Shown piece after piece: positions 7,438 through 14,433 of a DNA stretch of 15,083 nucleotides. Under the pieces are notes generated by a model, which saw only the letters and a list, made by a program, of their open reading frames with translations, was not told the origin of the DNA and did not search any database. Within the stretch, counting starts at the first letter, position 1. Every line of letters begins with the position of its first letter. The stretch comes from Spirosoma fluviale (GTDB lineage Bacteria > Bacteroidota > Bacteroidia > Cytophagales > Spirosomataceae): contig CAMARL010000025.1 of the NCBI GenBank assembly GCA_945860325.1, positions 1-15,083 of the forward strand. The letters are read 5' to 3'. Both the position numbers and the translations under genes were made by a program.

Positions 7438-9336
7438 ATGTCAACAGCCATATCCACAGCAGAAGAAGTTCACACACATGACCACGATCATGATCACGAG
7501 CATGAGCATCATGAATTAGGTTTTATTCGTACGTACATCTTTTCAGAAGATCATAAGACTATTGCCAAGCAATACCTGATATCCGGTATTTTATGGGCAT
7601 TTATCGGAGGGTCATTATCTATTATTTTTCGATTACAATTAGGCTTTCCAGGCATGTCCATGGAATGGTTAAGGCCATTATTGGGCGGATGGATTGACGA
7701 ATCTGGGAAACTTGATAAGGAATTTTACTTAGCCATGGTCACCATGCACGGAACCATTATGGTATTCTTTGTATTGACAGCTGGTTTATCTGGAACCTTT
7801 TCTAATTTCTTAATTCCATTGCAAGTAGGAGCCCGCGACATGGCCTCCGGATTTATCAATATGTTATCGTATTGGTTCTTCTTCTTGTCTTCAGTCATTA
7901 TGTTTTCATCCCTCTTCATCGAAACAGGACCTGCTTCCGGGGGTTGGGTAATTTATCCACCTTTAAGTGCTTTGCCACAAGCAATGCCAGGTTCAGGATT
8001 AGGAATGACGCTCTGGTTAACCAGTATGACCTTCTTTATTGTATCATCTTTAATGGGTGGTATCAATTATATCTGTACCATCATTAATTTACGTACGAGA
8101 GGAATGACGTTTACGCGCATGCCACTAACTATTTGGTCATTCTTCTTTACAGCTGTGTTGGGATTGTTATCTTTCCCAGTATTACTATCAGCGGCTTTAT
8201 TGTTAATCTTTGACCGTTCTTTTGGAACATCATTCTATTTGTCTGAAATTTATATTCAAGGTCAAGCATTACCAAACGTAGGTGGTTCGGCTATTTTATA
8301 CCAACATCTATTTTGGTTCTTAGGACATCCAGAAGTATACATCGTTTTACTTCCGGCGCTAGGAATGACTTCTGAGATTATAGCAACTAATGCGCGTAAG
8401 CCAATATTTGGATACAGAGCCATGATTGGTTCTATGATGGGAATCACCGCATTAGCCTTTATCGTTTGGGCACATCACATGTTTGTGACGGGTATGAATC
8501 CATTCCTTGGATCCGTATTTATGTTTCTTACTTTAATCATTGCCGTACCTTCTGCGGTTAAAGCTTTCAATTACATCACCACATTATGGAAAGGTAATTT
8601 AGTGTTTACGCCGGCTATGTTGTTCTCCATTGGTTTAGTATCCATGTTTATTTCGGGAGGAGTAACGGGCATCATTCTAGGAAATTCCGCTTTAGATATT
8701 AATTTACATGATACTTATTTCGTGGTAGCTCACTTCCACTTGGTTATGGGTGCGGCATCATTCTTTGGTTTGATGGCTGGTGTTTATCACTGGTTCCCTA
8801 AAATGTTTGGCCGTATGATGAATAAGTCTTTAGGATACATCCACTTCTGGTTTACGTTTGTGGGTGTTTATATGGTGTTTTTCCCAATGCATTATATTGG
8901 AATTGCAGGTTTCCCACGTAGGTATTATACGTTTACTGCCTTAGGAAATGATAGTATGGCTGCCTTCACCGACATGAATTCGTTCATCTCCATCGCGGCA
9001 ATCATTACATTCAGTGCTCAGGCAATCTTTGCTTGGAATTTCTTTTATTCCATCTTTAAAGGTAAAATTGCTCCAGCTAATCCATGGAAATCTAATACAT
9101 TGGAGTGGACGACGCCTATTAATCCTGAGCACGGCAACTGGCCTGGAGAAATTCCAGCGGTGTATCGTTGGCCTTATGATTATAGCAAACCGGGTGCGCC
9201 AGATGACTTTATTCCTCAAAATGTACCGCATTCAGCTACACTAGAATCAAATTTACCTGAAGAAAACGCTGAAATAGCTCGTGAAAAAGATATTGACGGT
9301 TTATTAGGTGCTCAGAACGAGAGTTATACCCATTAA
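7438..9336 (+). CDS. coxA: Cytochrome c oxidase subunit I (heme-copper, type A1)
   Basis: Catalytic subunit of the terminal oxidase: it reduces oxygen to water at heme a3-CuB and pumps protons. Metal ligands are all present: H104 (MHGTIM) and H434 for heme a, H432 for heme a3 (both in VVAHFHLV), and H297, H346 and H347 for CuB. Tyr301 in GHPEVY is the residue that cross-links to H297. Glu299 in the same motif marks an A1-type D-channel, unlike the A2-type enzymes that lack this glutamate. The 632 residues include about twelve helices and a polar C-terminal extension (about 545-632). The N-terminus carries a His/Asp/Glu-rich run at residues 12-26 with eight histidines, which is not part of the oxidase fold. 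A terminator-like hairpin begins 17 bp after the stop. Confidence 0.97.
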   Translation: MSTAISTAEEVHTHDHDHDHEHEHHELGFIRTYIFSEDHKTIAKQYLISGILWAFIGGSLSIIFRLQLGFPGMSMEWLRPLLGGWIDESGKLDKEFYLAMVTMHGTIMVFFVLTAGLSGTFSNFLIPLQVGARDMASGFINMLSYWFFFLSSVIMFSSLFIETGPASGGWVIYPPLSALPQAMPGSGLGMTLWLTSMTFFIVSSLMGGINYICTIINLRTRGMTFTRMPLTIWSFFFTAVLGLLSFPVLLSAALLLIFDRSFGTSFYLSEIYIQGQALPNVGGSAILYQHLFWFLGHPEVYIVLLPALGMTSEIIATNARKPIFGYRAMIGSMMGITALAFIVWAHHMFVTGMNPFLGSVFMFLTLIIAVPSAVKAFNYITTLWKGNLVFTPAMLFSIGLVSMFISGGVTGIILGNSALDINLHDTYFVVAHFHLVMGAASFFGLMAGVYHWFPKMFGRMMNKSLGYIHFWFTFVGVYMVFFPMHYIGIAGFPRRYYTFTALGNDSMAAFTDMNSFISIAAIITFSAQAIFAWNFFYSIFKGKIAPANPWKSNTLEWTTPINPEHGNWPGEIPAVYRWPYDYSKPGAPDDFIPQNVPHSATLESNLPEENAEIAREKDIDGLLGAQNESYTH

Positions 9337-9353
9337 TAAAAACTCATTCATAC

Positions 9354-9396
9354 AAGATGCATCGAAATGATTTTCATTTGGATGCATCTTTTTTTT
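9354..9396 (+). terminator. Strong intrinsic terminator-like hairpin after coxA
   Basis: The arm AAGATGCATCGAAATGA (9354-9370) can pair with TCATTTGGATGCATCTT (9374-9390) across a three-base TTT loop. This gives a 17-position stem with a single mismatch. The stem leads directly into a run of eight T (9389-9396). This is the classical layout of a rho-independent terminator on the plus strand, placed 17 bp after the coxA stop and before ctaA. It would end, or partly end, the act-coxBA transcript and lower expression of the downstream heme and assembly genes. The effect is inferred; the structure is seen directly. Confidence 0.85.
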
Positions 9397-9408
9397 ATCC
9401 TTGTCGAC

Positions 9409-10305
9409 GTGTTTAGAACATTTGGAATAATTTCCTTAGTTAGTATTTACCTGCTCATTTTAGCAGGTGGAATCGTACGCAGTACAGGATCGGGAATGGG
9501 ATGTCCAGACTGGCCAAAGTGCTTCGGTAGAATGATTCCCCCAACACAGGCATCTGAATTGCCCTTTAATTACCAAGAAATTTACAAAGAGAAATTGCAT
9601 GGCCAAGTGCTGTTTAATCCTACCAAAACATGGATCGAATATTTAAATAGACTTTTAGGGGCATTAACAGGCGTCTTCGTCGTCATCACAACCTTTTTGG
9701 CCTTCAAACAAAATAAAAAAATATTTTATAATACGTTGGCCGCGCTAATTTTGGTCGTATTAAATGCCATACTGGGAAAATATGTCGTTGACTCATTTCT
9801 CTTGCCTGGCGTGGTCACAGCTCACATGTTATTGTCGATAGGCGTGATCTATTTTTTAATTAAAGCCTTAAACATTCATTCCCTTTCAGAAGTTAATGCC
9901 ATAGAAAATCGCACATGGATAATGATCAATTTATGCATTGTTTTTCTACAAATATTATTGGGGACTCAAGTGAGGGAAAATGTGGATCATGTTATTTTGG
10001 AATTAGGAGAAACGGCGAAAGCGCAGTGGGTGGGCCAATTGGGTTTCATATTTATATCCCACAGAACATTTTCATGGTTATTAGTAATTAGTCACTTCAT
10101 CCTTTGGAATAAGCTTAAAGACTCGACTTTGCAACGCTATCGGCACGGAATGATGGCATTGATTGGTATTTCATTTTTAACAGGAATTATGATGGCTTAT
10201 TTTGCGTTCCCATTAGGAAGTCAAGCCATTCATTTATTCATTTCGCTGGTGTTAATTGGCCTACATATGAACAATTACATTAGAACCAAGTCCATTCATG
10301 TCTAA
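9409..10305 (+). CDS. ctaA: Heme A synthase (COX15/CtaA family)
   Basis: Oxidises the methyl group of heme O to a formyl group, giving heme A for CoxA; integral membrane protein. I prefer the GTG at 9409 (298 residues, MFRTFGIISLVSIYLLIL...). The in-frame ATGs at 9367 and 9382 lie inside the terminator hairpin and would add residues encoded by its stem and T-run. The next features match the family: GGIVRSTGSGMGCPDWPKC with the Cys pair C32/C38, and conserved histidines H139 (TAHML), H218 (ISHRTF) and H275 (QAIHLF). The first heme-ligand motif, ExxHR in Bacillus CtaA, reads EYLNR here (E77, N80, R81), so Asn replaces His. The gene ends with an 8-bp overlap with ctaB. The start is uncertain; the function is not. 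Confidence 0.9.
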   Translation: MFRTFGIISLVSIYLLILAGGIVRSTGSGMGCPDWPKCFGRMIPPTQASELPFNYQEIYKEKLHGQVLFNPTKTWIEYLNRLLGALTGVFVVITTFLAFKQNKKIFYNTLAALILVVLNAILGKYVVDSFLLPGVVTAHMLLSIGVIYFLIKALNIHSLSEVNAIENRTWIMINLCIVFLQILLGTQVRENVDHVILELGETAKAQWVGQLGFIFISHRTFSWLLVISHFILWNKLKDSTLQRYRHGMMALIGISFLTGIMMAYFAFPLGSQAIHLFISLVLIGLHMNNYIRTKSIHV

Positions 10306-11146
10306 CATCAAACCCTATATTGCCCTATTAAAATCAAGGCTTTCGATAACCGTGGCCTTCTCGGGTACTTTTGGGTATATACTGGCGCCTATTAAACATG
10401 AGCCATTGGGACTAATTTTAATTTCATTAGCAGGCTTTTTATTAACGGGCGCGGCCAATATCGTCAATCAATTAAAGGAGATTCCTTATGATAAATTGAT
10501 GAAACGCACGGCTAATCGGCCTTTGCCCACTGAAACTTTAAATTCTAAACAAGCTTCCATTTTTGGCTATATATTAGTCGTGGCAGCCTTGGCACTCCTT
10601 AGCTATTTTTCATGGAAATCGGCTGCATTGGGATTCCTTTCCTACCTATTGTATGGATATGTTTATACGCCACTAAAGCGCGTGGGACCAATTTCAGTAT
10701 TTGTGGGTGCATTCCCAGGCGCATTCCCGCCGATGATTGGTTGGGTTGCCGCCACGGGACATTTCGGATGGGAACCTGGGATCTTGTTTGCCATTCAGTT
10801 TTTCTGGCAATTTCCTCATTTTTGGGCGATTGCTTGGGTAGCCGATGAAGATTATCAAAGAGCTGGATTTAAAATGTTGCCCAATGATGGGAAGAAAGAT
10901 ATAAAAACAGCTTTTACCATTATGATTTATACCTTGTTTTTAGTGCCCTTAGGCTTTATCCCCTATTTGCTGCACATGGCCGGAATCACCTCAGCGATCA
11001 TTACCGTCATAGCAGGAACTTTATTTTTATGCCAAACCTTTTATTTAATGATGAGACCCACAGATAAAGCTGCCAAGTGGATGATGTTTGGTTCTTTTTT
11101 ATATTTAATTATTATTCAAATTGCCTTAATTCTTGATAAAATTTAA
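10298..11146 (+). CDS. ctaB: Protoheme IX farnesyltransferase (heme O synthase)
   Basis: Transfers a farnesyl group from farnesyl diphosphate to the vinyl group of protoheme, giving heme O, the substrate of CtaA. UbiA-superfamily membrane protein of 282 residues with about eight or nine helices. The first polar loop carries N54, N57, E61, D65 and the motif MKRTANRPLP, the family's diphosphate/Mg binding signature. The second loop has D183 in VADEDYQRAGFKMLP. The middle part, YTPLKRVGPISVFVGAFPGA, is also typical of CtaB and distinguishes it from other UbiA prenyltransferases. The start overlaps the ctaA stop in ATGTCTAA, suggesting translational coupling. The next gene starts 3 bp after the stop. 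Confidence 0.95.
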   Translation: MSNIKPYIALLKSRLSITVAFSGTFGYILAPIKHEPLGLILISLAGFLLTGAANIVNQLKEIPYDKLMKRTANRPLPTETLNSKQASIFGYILVVAALALLSYFSWKSAALGFLSYLLYGYVYTPLKRVGPISVFVGAFPGAFPPMIGWVAATGHFGWEPGILFAIQFFWQFPHFWAIAWVADEDYQRAGFKMLPNDGKKDIKTAFTIMIYTLFLVPLGFIPYLLHMAGITSAIITVIAGTLFLCQTFYLMMRPTDKAAKWMMFGSFLYLIIIQIALILDKI

Positions 11147-11149
11147 CAC

Positions 11150-11728
11150 ATGAACACTGAAAAAATGACCCTTGAACCTGCTGAAACCAGGTCGATTAAT
11201 CCCAAGGTATTTACCATGTGGTTATTCATAGTTTCTATCCTAATGTTATTTGCCGCATTCACCAGTGCCTACCTAGTCCGAAAGGCTGAAGGGAATTGGG
11301 TAGAGTTTAAATTACCTGATTTATTTAGTTATAGTACGGTCGTTTTGGTGTTAAGTAGTATAAGTATGCATTTTGCGTTAATTGCAGCAAAAAAAGACCA
11401 ATTTAATGCCCTTCGAATAAGTATTTCTATTACTTTTGTACTCGGATTGTTATTTTTAATTATGCAATTTTACGGTTGGATCCAATTAGTGGAAATGAAC
11501 GTATTTTTTGTGGGCAATCCGTCGGGATCTTTCGTGTATGTTTTATCAGGTTTACATGGTTTACACCTTGTTTCTGGACTAATCGTTTTGACATTTGCGC
11601 TAGTCGCAGCATTTCGATTTAAAATAAATGCAAAGTCGTTGACCCAAATTAAAATTTGTACCACATATTGGCATTTTTTAGATGCTTTGTGGATTTATTT
11701 ATTTGTATTTTTATTGATTAACAATTAA
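11150..11728 (+). CDS. Cytochrome c oxidase subunit III family protein (first copy)
   Basis: Heme-copper oxidase subunit III family, 192 residues, with five hydrophobic segments at about 21-43, 61-80, 90-110, 128-155 and 172-190. Family hallmarks are LSGLHGLHLVSGLIVL near 131-147 and YWHFLDALWIYLFVF near 173-187. This is the shorter of two adjacent subunit III genes. Such pairs are common in Bacteroidota oxidase loci, but I cannot tell from sequence which product is the stable structural subunit. The second copy has the Glu-containing GSQAWEW; the equivalent region here reads IMQFYGW, without the glutamate. The gene starts 3 bp after ctaB and stops 10 bp before the second copy. The ATG at 11165 is a possible alternative start. 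Confidence 0.88.
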   Translation: MNTEKMTLEPAETRSINPKVFTMWLFIVSILMLFAAFTSAYLVRKAEGNWVEFKLPDLFSYSTVVLVLSSISMHFALIAAKKDQFNALRISISITFVLGLLFLIMQFYGWIQLVEMNVFFVGNPSGSFVYVLSGLHGLHLVSGLIVLTFALVAAFRFKINAKSLTQIKICTTYWHFLDALWIYLFVFLLINN

Positions 11729-11738
11729 GCTATTATCT

Positions 11739-12506
11739 ATGTCAGTTGCTCACGCTGCCCCTGCCGTTCCAGAAAAATTCTCATGGTTAGGTGGTTCAGA
11801 ACCACTTAAAGCTAGTTATGGAAAACTAATGATGTGGTTTTTCCTACTATCTGATACATTTACATTCTCGGCCCTTTTGGTTACTTATGGGATGATTCGT
11901 TTTAGCCAGCCATCTTGGAAGGGTACACCGAATGATTTTTATTTTTCCACGACACACTGGCCTATTCCAGAGAAGGTATTTGAAGCGGTTCCATTTTTAC
12001 ATGGGATATCGTTGCCACTTGTTTTCGTTGGTATAATGACGTTCATTTTGATTGCCTCTTCAGTTACGATGGTATTAGCAGTAGAGTCTGGTCACCGTGG
12101 TGATAAAAACGATGTAGAAAAATGGATGTTATGGACGATCGTTGGAGGATTTACATTCTTGGGTTCACAAGCTTGGGAATGGGGTCACTTCATTCATGGA
12201 CCTGAAGATTTATCATTTGCAGCGAAGCAATTAGTAGATGGGGTCCTGACGCCCATCGAAGGGGCGAATTTAGTTCGTAACCCATATGGACCTCCTGCCT
12301 TTGCAGATTTGTTTTTCTTTATTACTGGATTTCATGGAACACACGTTTTTTCGGGTGTATTATTAAACGTACTTATATTTTTTAATGCGGCGACTGGAGT
12401 TTATCAAAGACGTGGTCATTATGAAATGGTCGAAAAAGTAGGTCTTTATTGGCACTTTGTTGACTTGGTATGGGTATTTGTATTTACATTTTTCTATTTA
12501 GTTTAA
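11739..12506 (+). CDS. coxC: Cytochrome c oxidase subunit III (second copy)
   Basis: Subunit III of the aa3 oxidase, which stabilises subunit I and its proton uptake path. It has 255 residues with five predicted helices at about 28-52, 90-114, 130-150, 187-217 and 236-254. Typical motifs are GSQAWEWGHFI (142-152, with the conserved Glu147), ITGFHGTHVFSGVLLNVL (195-212) and YWHFVDLVWVFVFTFFYL near the end. It is longer than the preceding paralogue, mainly through a loop at about 55-88 and another at 153-186. It is the better candidate for the structural subunit because it keeps the glutamate and has fuller length. The subunit IV gene follows after 19 bp. Confidence 0.92.
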   Translation: MSVAHAAPAVPEKFSWLGGSEPLKASYGKLMMWFFLLSDTFTFSALLVTYGMIRFSQPSWKGTPNDFYFSTTHWPIPEKVFEAVPFLHGISLPLVFVGIMTFILIASSVTMVLAVESGHRGDKNDVEKWMLWTIVGGFTFLGSQAWEWGHFIHGPEDLSFAAKQLVDGVLTPIEGANLVRNPYGPPAFADLFFFITGFHGTHVFSGVLLNVLIFFNAATGVYQRRGHYEMVEKVGLYWHFVDLVWVFVFTFFYLV

Positions 12507-12525
12507 TATTTAAATCGATCATATT

Positions 12526-12840
12526 ATGGCTTCGCACGTAGCACACGAAACCTCGGAAAAAGAAATTCCACCTCCACAAACGGCGGCTATTTGGAAAACT
12601 TTTTGGATACTTTTGGTCTTAACCGCCATAGAGTTTGTCATTGCTTTTACACTACCTGCTAGTACACTTCGAGTAGCTATTTTCTCTGGGATGACGATTG
12701 TTAAGGCTTTTTATATTGTGGGCGAATTTATGCACTTGAAGCATGAAGTTAAGACCTTGATATGGATGGTGCTCATCCCCACGTTATTCGTAGTTTGGTT
12801 ATTAGCTGCCCTAATGTTTGAAGGCGGTAACCTTTATTGA
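12526..12840 (+). CDS. Cytochrome c oxidase subunit IV family protein
   Basis: Small membrane subunit of the oxidase, family of prokaryotic subunit IV/CyoD-like proteins. It has 104 residues: a polar N-terminus (1-22) and three hydrophobic segments at about 24-44, 48-64 and 77-97. The loop motif VKAFYIVGEFMHLKHE at about 59-74 is the family signature. It follows the subunit III gene by 19 bp and precedes the SCO gene by 27 bp. It has no cofactor residues and is probably an accessory subunit. Confidence 0.9.
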   Translation: MASHVAHETSEKEIPPPQTAAIWKTFWILLVLTAIEFVIAFTLPASTLRVAIFSGMTIVKAFYIVGEFMHLKHEVKTLIWMVLIPTLFVVWLLAALMFEGGNLY

Positions 12841-12867
12841 GTTTAGACTTCAGTTCCTTCTTGGGTT

Positions 12868-13593
12868 ATGTATAAAAAGACAATCATATTATTTATTGTA
12901 TTAATACTGCCTGTCTTTATTTATTTAGGCCTAAAGACATGGGGAACAAATCATTTTGTCCTTCCTCGCTACATTCCAGCCATCGATTCAACCACAGGCG
13001 AAATCAAAATGGGCAAGCGCCTAAATCCTCGTTGGGATGAATCAGAACTAGACACCATTTTCCAAACCATTCCTGCCTTTAATCTAGTGAATGAAAAAGG
13101 TCAAAGCTTTTCCTCATCAAGCTTAAAAGGAAAGATTTATGTGGCTAGCTTTTTCTTTACCAGGTGTGGCAGCATTTGTCCTAAAATCACGGGGCAATTA
13201 TCCCGCGTGCAAGATACATTCAATAAAGAACCCGATCTGAAATTGATCTCCATTTCAGTAGATCCGGCCTTCGATCATCCAGAAAAACTACAGGCTTATG
13301 CCAAAAGGTTTGATGCTAATGAAGGACAATGGACTTTTTTGACAGGAGAAAAAAAAGTGATTTATCCGCTTATTTTAAACGGATTTCATGTTCCCTTAGC
13401 CGATGCGTCTGAATATGATGCGGCCATAAAAAATCCTGACGAAACATTTATCCACTCAGAGAGGTTAGTACTTGTAGATAAGGAAGGGGTGATTCGAGGT
13501 TTTTATGTGGGTACAGATAAAAAAGAAGTAGACCGATTATTAGTTGAGATTAAAGTTTTAAAAACGATTTATTCAAGCGAAAACATATTATGA
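12868..13593 (+). CDS. SCO1/SenC family copper chaperone for CuA assembly
   Basis: Membrane-anchored periplasmic thioredoxin-fold protein of the SCO1/SenC family, which delivers copper to, or keeps reduced, the CuA cysteines of subunit II. It has 241 residues. An N-terminal anchor lies at about 4-24, and the thioredoxin-like domain at about 65-230. The copper-binding set is visible: C100 and C104 in FTRCGSICPK, and H196 in FIHSERLVLVDKEG. The segment LISISVDPAFDHPEKLQAY is also typical. It sits directly after the structural oxidase genes and overlaps the next gene by 4 bp (ATGA), consistent with a role in assembling this oxidase. Confidence 0.94.
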   Translation: MYKKTIILFIVLILPVFIYLGLKTWGTNHFVLPRYIPAIDSTTGEIKMGKRLNPRWDESELDTIFQTIPAFNLVNEKGQSFSSSSLKGKIYVASFFFTRCGSICPKITGQLSRVQDTFNKEPDLKLISISVDPAFDHPEKLQAYAKRFDANEGQWTFLTGEKKVIYPLILNGFHVPLADASEYDAAIKNPDETFIHSERLVLVDKEGVIRGFYVGTDKKEVDRLLVEIKVLKTIYSSENIL

Positions 13594-14129
13594 GCCAATT
13601 TGCCATCGAAAAAAACGCGAAAAATGACAAATTAATCAATTTGATTTCATTGGTTATTCCCATCGCCGTAGCCTTATTAATTGGCATTCAAACCAAATTA
13701 CCATTGGGCGCCTGGACTAAAACACTTCCACATGTAATCGGATTGATCAATAGCACAACAGCCATCAGTTTGATCATTGGCTTTATTGCCATTAAAAACA
13801 AAAATATTTCTAGCCATCGAAAAGCCATGGGAATCGCATTTGCGCAGGGCGGCCTATTTTTGATTTTGTATATTTTATATCACATTTCTAACCCTTCCAC
13901 TGCTTTTGGGGGCCAAGGATTAATCAGACCTATTTATTATACTTTACTTTTTAGTCACATTGGCCTATCGATTGGCGTCGTAAGGCTTGTCTTATTTGCC
14001 ATTTATCATGCGCTCAGTGGAGATATTGAATCTCATAAAAAAGCGGTTCGTTGGGCTTTCCCTATTTGGCTTTACGTTTCATTATCTGGAGTAGCTGTTT
14101 ATTTTTTAATATCCCCGTATTATGTCTAA
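13590..14129 (+). CDS. DUF420 membrane protein (CtaM-like oxidase assembly factor)
   Basis: DUF420 family protein, related to CtaM (YozB) of Firmicutes, which is needed for active heme A oxidases. It has 179 residues, with five hydrophobic segments at about 15-33, 46-68, 79-98, 115-138 and 153-174. Histidines at H48 (LPHVIGLIN), H76 (SSHRKAM), H98, H123 (FSHIG) and H149 (ESHKKAVRW) lie at helix ends, as expected for a heme or metal handling protein. That role is inferred from the family. The start overlaps the SCO stop as ATGA, and the stop overlaps the next start as ATGTCTAA, so translation of the three genes is probably coupled. The exact biochemical step is unknown to me. Confidence 0.88.
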   Translation: MSQFAIEKNAKNDKLINLISLVIPIAVALLIGIQTKLPLGAWTKTLPHVIGLINSTTAISLIIGFIAIKNKNISSHRKAMGIAFAQGGLFLILYILYHISNPSTAFGGQGLIRPIYYTLLFSHIGLSIGVVRLVLFAIYHALSGDIESHKKAVRWAFPIWLYVSLSGVAVYFLISPYYV

Positions 14130-14433
14130 GTATCTTGTCATTTTATTGATGATTGGCTTTGTTTTAATTGGCATAGATGCCAATGCACAATGTGCGATGT
14201 GTAGGACAACGATAGAGAGTACCATTTCAAATGGACGTTCCAATATCGCAACCGGGTTAAATACAGGAATTTTATATTTACTTACAGCCCCTTATTTAGC
14301 GGTCGCTGTGATTGCATTCCTTTGGTTTCGCCAAAGCAAAAAAGTTCAGCAAGAGCGTATTTCAAAATGGCAATTGCGCCAAAAAGTGGCCCAATTATTA
14401 GGAAAATCAGATCAATCCCAGATTGGGAATTGA
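14122..14433 (+). CDS. Small periplasm-facing CxxC membrane protein at the end of the oxidase operon
   Basis: A 103-residue protein of unknown function. Residues 1-22 form a signal peptide with a good cleavage site (ANA before Q23). The mature part would begin QCAMCR, with C24 and C27 as a CxxC pair right at the new N-terminus. A polar stretch (28-46) follows, then one membrane helix (about 48-68) and a basic cytoplasmic tail (69-103). I recall similar unnamed proteins at the end of Bacteroidota oxidase loci, but I cannot confirm this here. Its 8-bp overlap with the DUF420 gene and its topology suggest a copper or thiol-redox role in oxidase maturation. This is inference. The 3' end overlaps murI on the opposite strand by 22 bp. 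Confidence 0.8.
   Translation: MSKYLVILLMIGFVLIGIDANAQCAMCRTTIESTISNGRSNIATGLNTGILYLLTAPYLAVAVIAFLWFRQSKKVQQERISKWQLRQKVAQLLGKSDQSQIGN

Noticed and set aside
4853..9351. The 11-mer AACTCATTCAT just after the stop codons of both actE (4853-4863) and coxA (9341-9351)
   Set aside because: Only two copies in an A/T-rich context, no pairing or known motif; coincidence is likely.
9367..9408. ATG at 9367 or 9382 as the ctaA start
   Set aside because: Both lie in the terminator hairpin, and the extra residues come from its stem and T-run; family similarity begins at about the GTG at 9409. The choice remains open to experimental test.
14415..14433. Inverted repeat CAATCCC...GGGAATTG as a bidirectional terminator
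   Set aside because: The stem is short with a bulge, and no T-run follows on either strand; it also lies in coding sequence on both strands.
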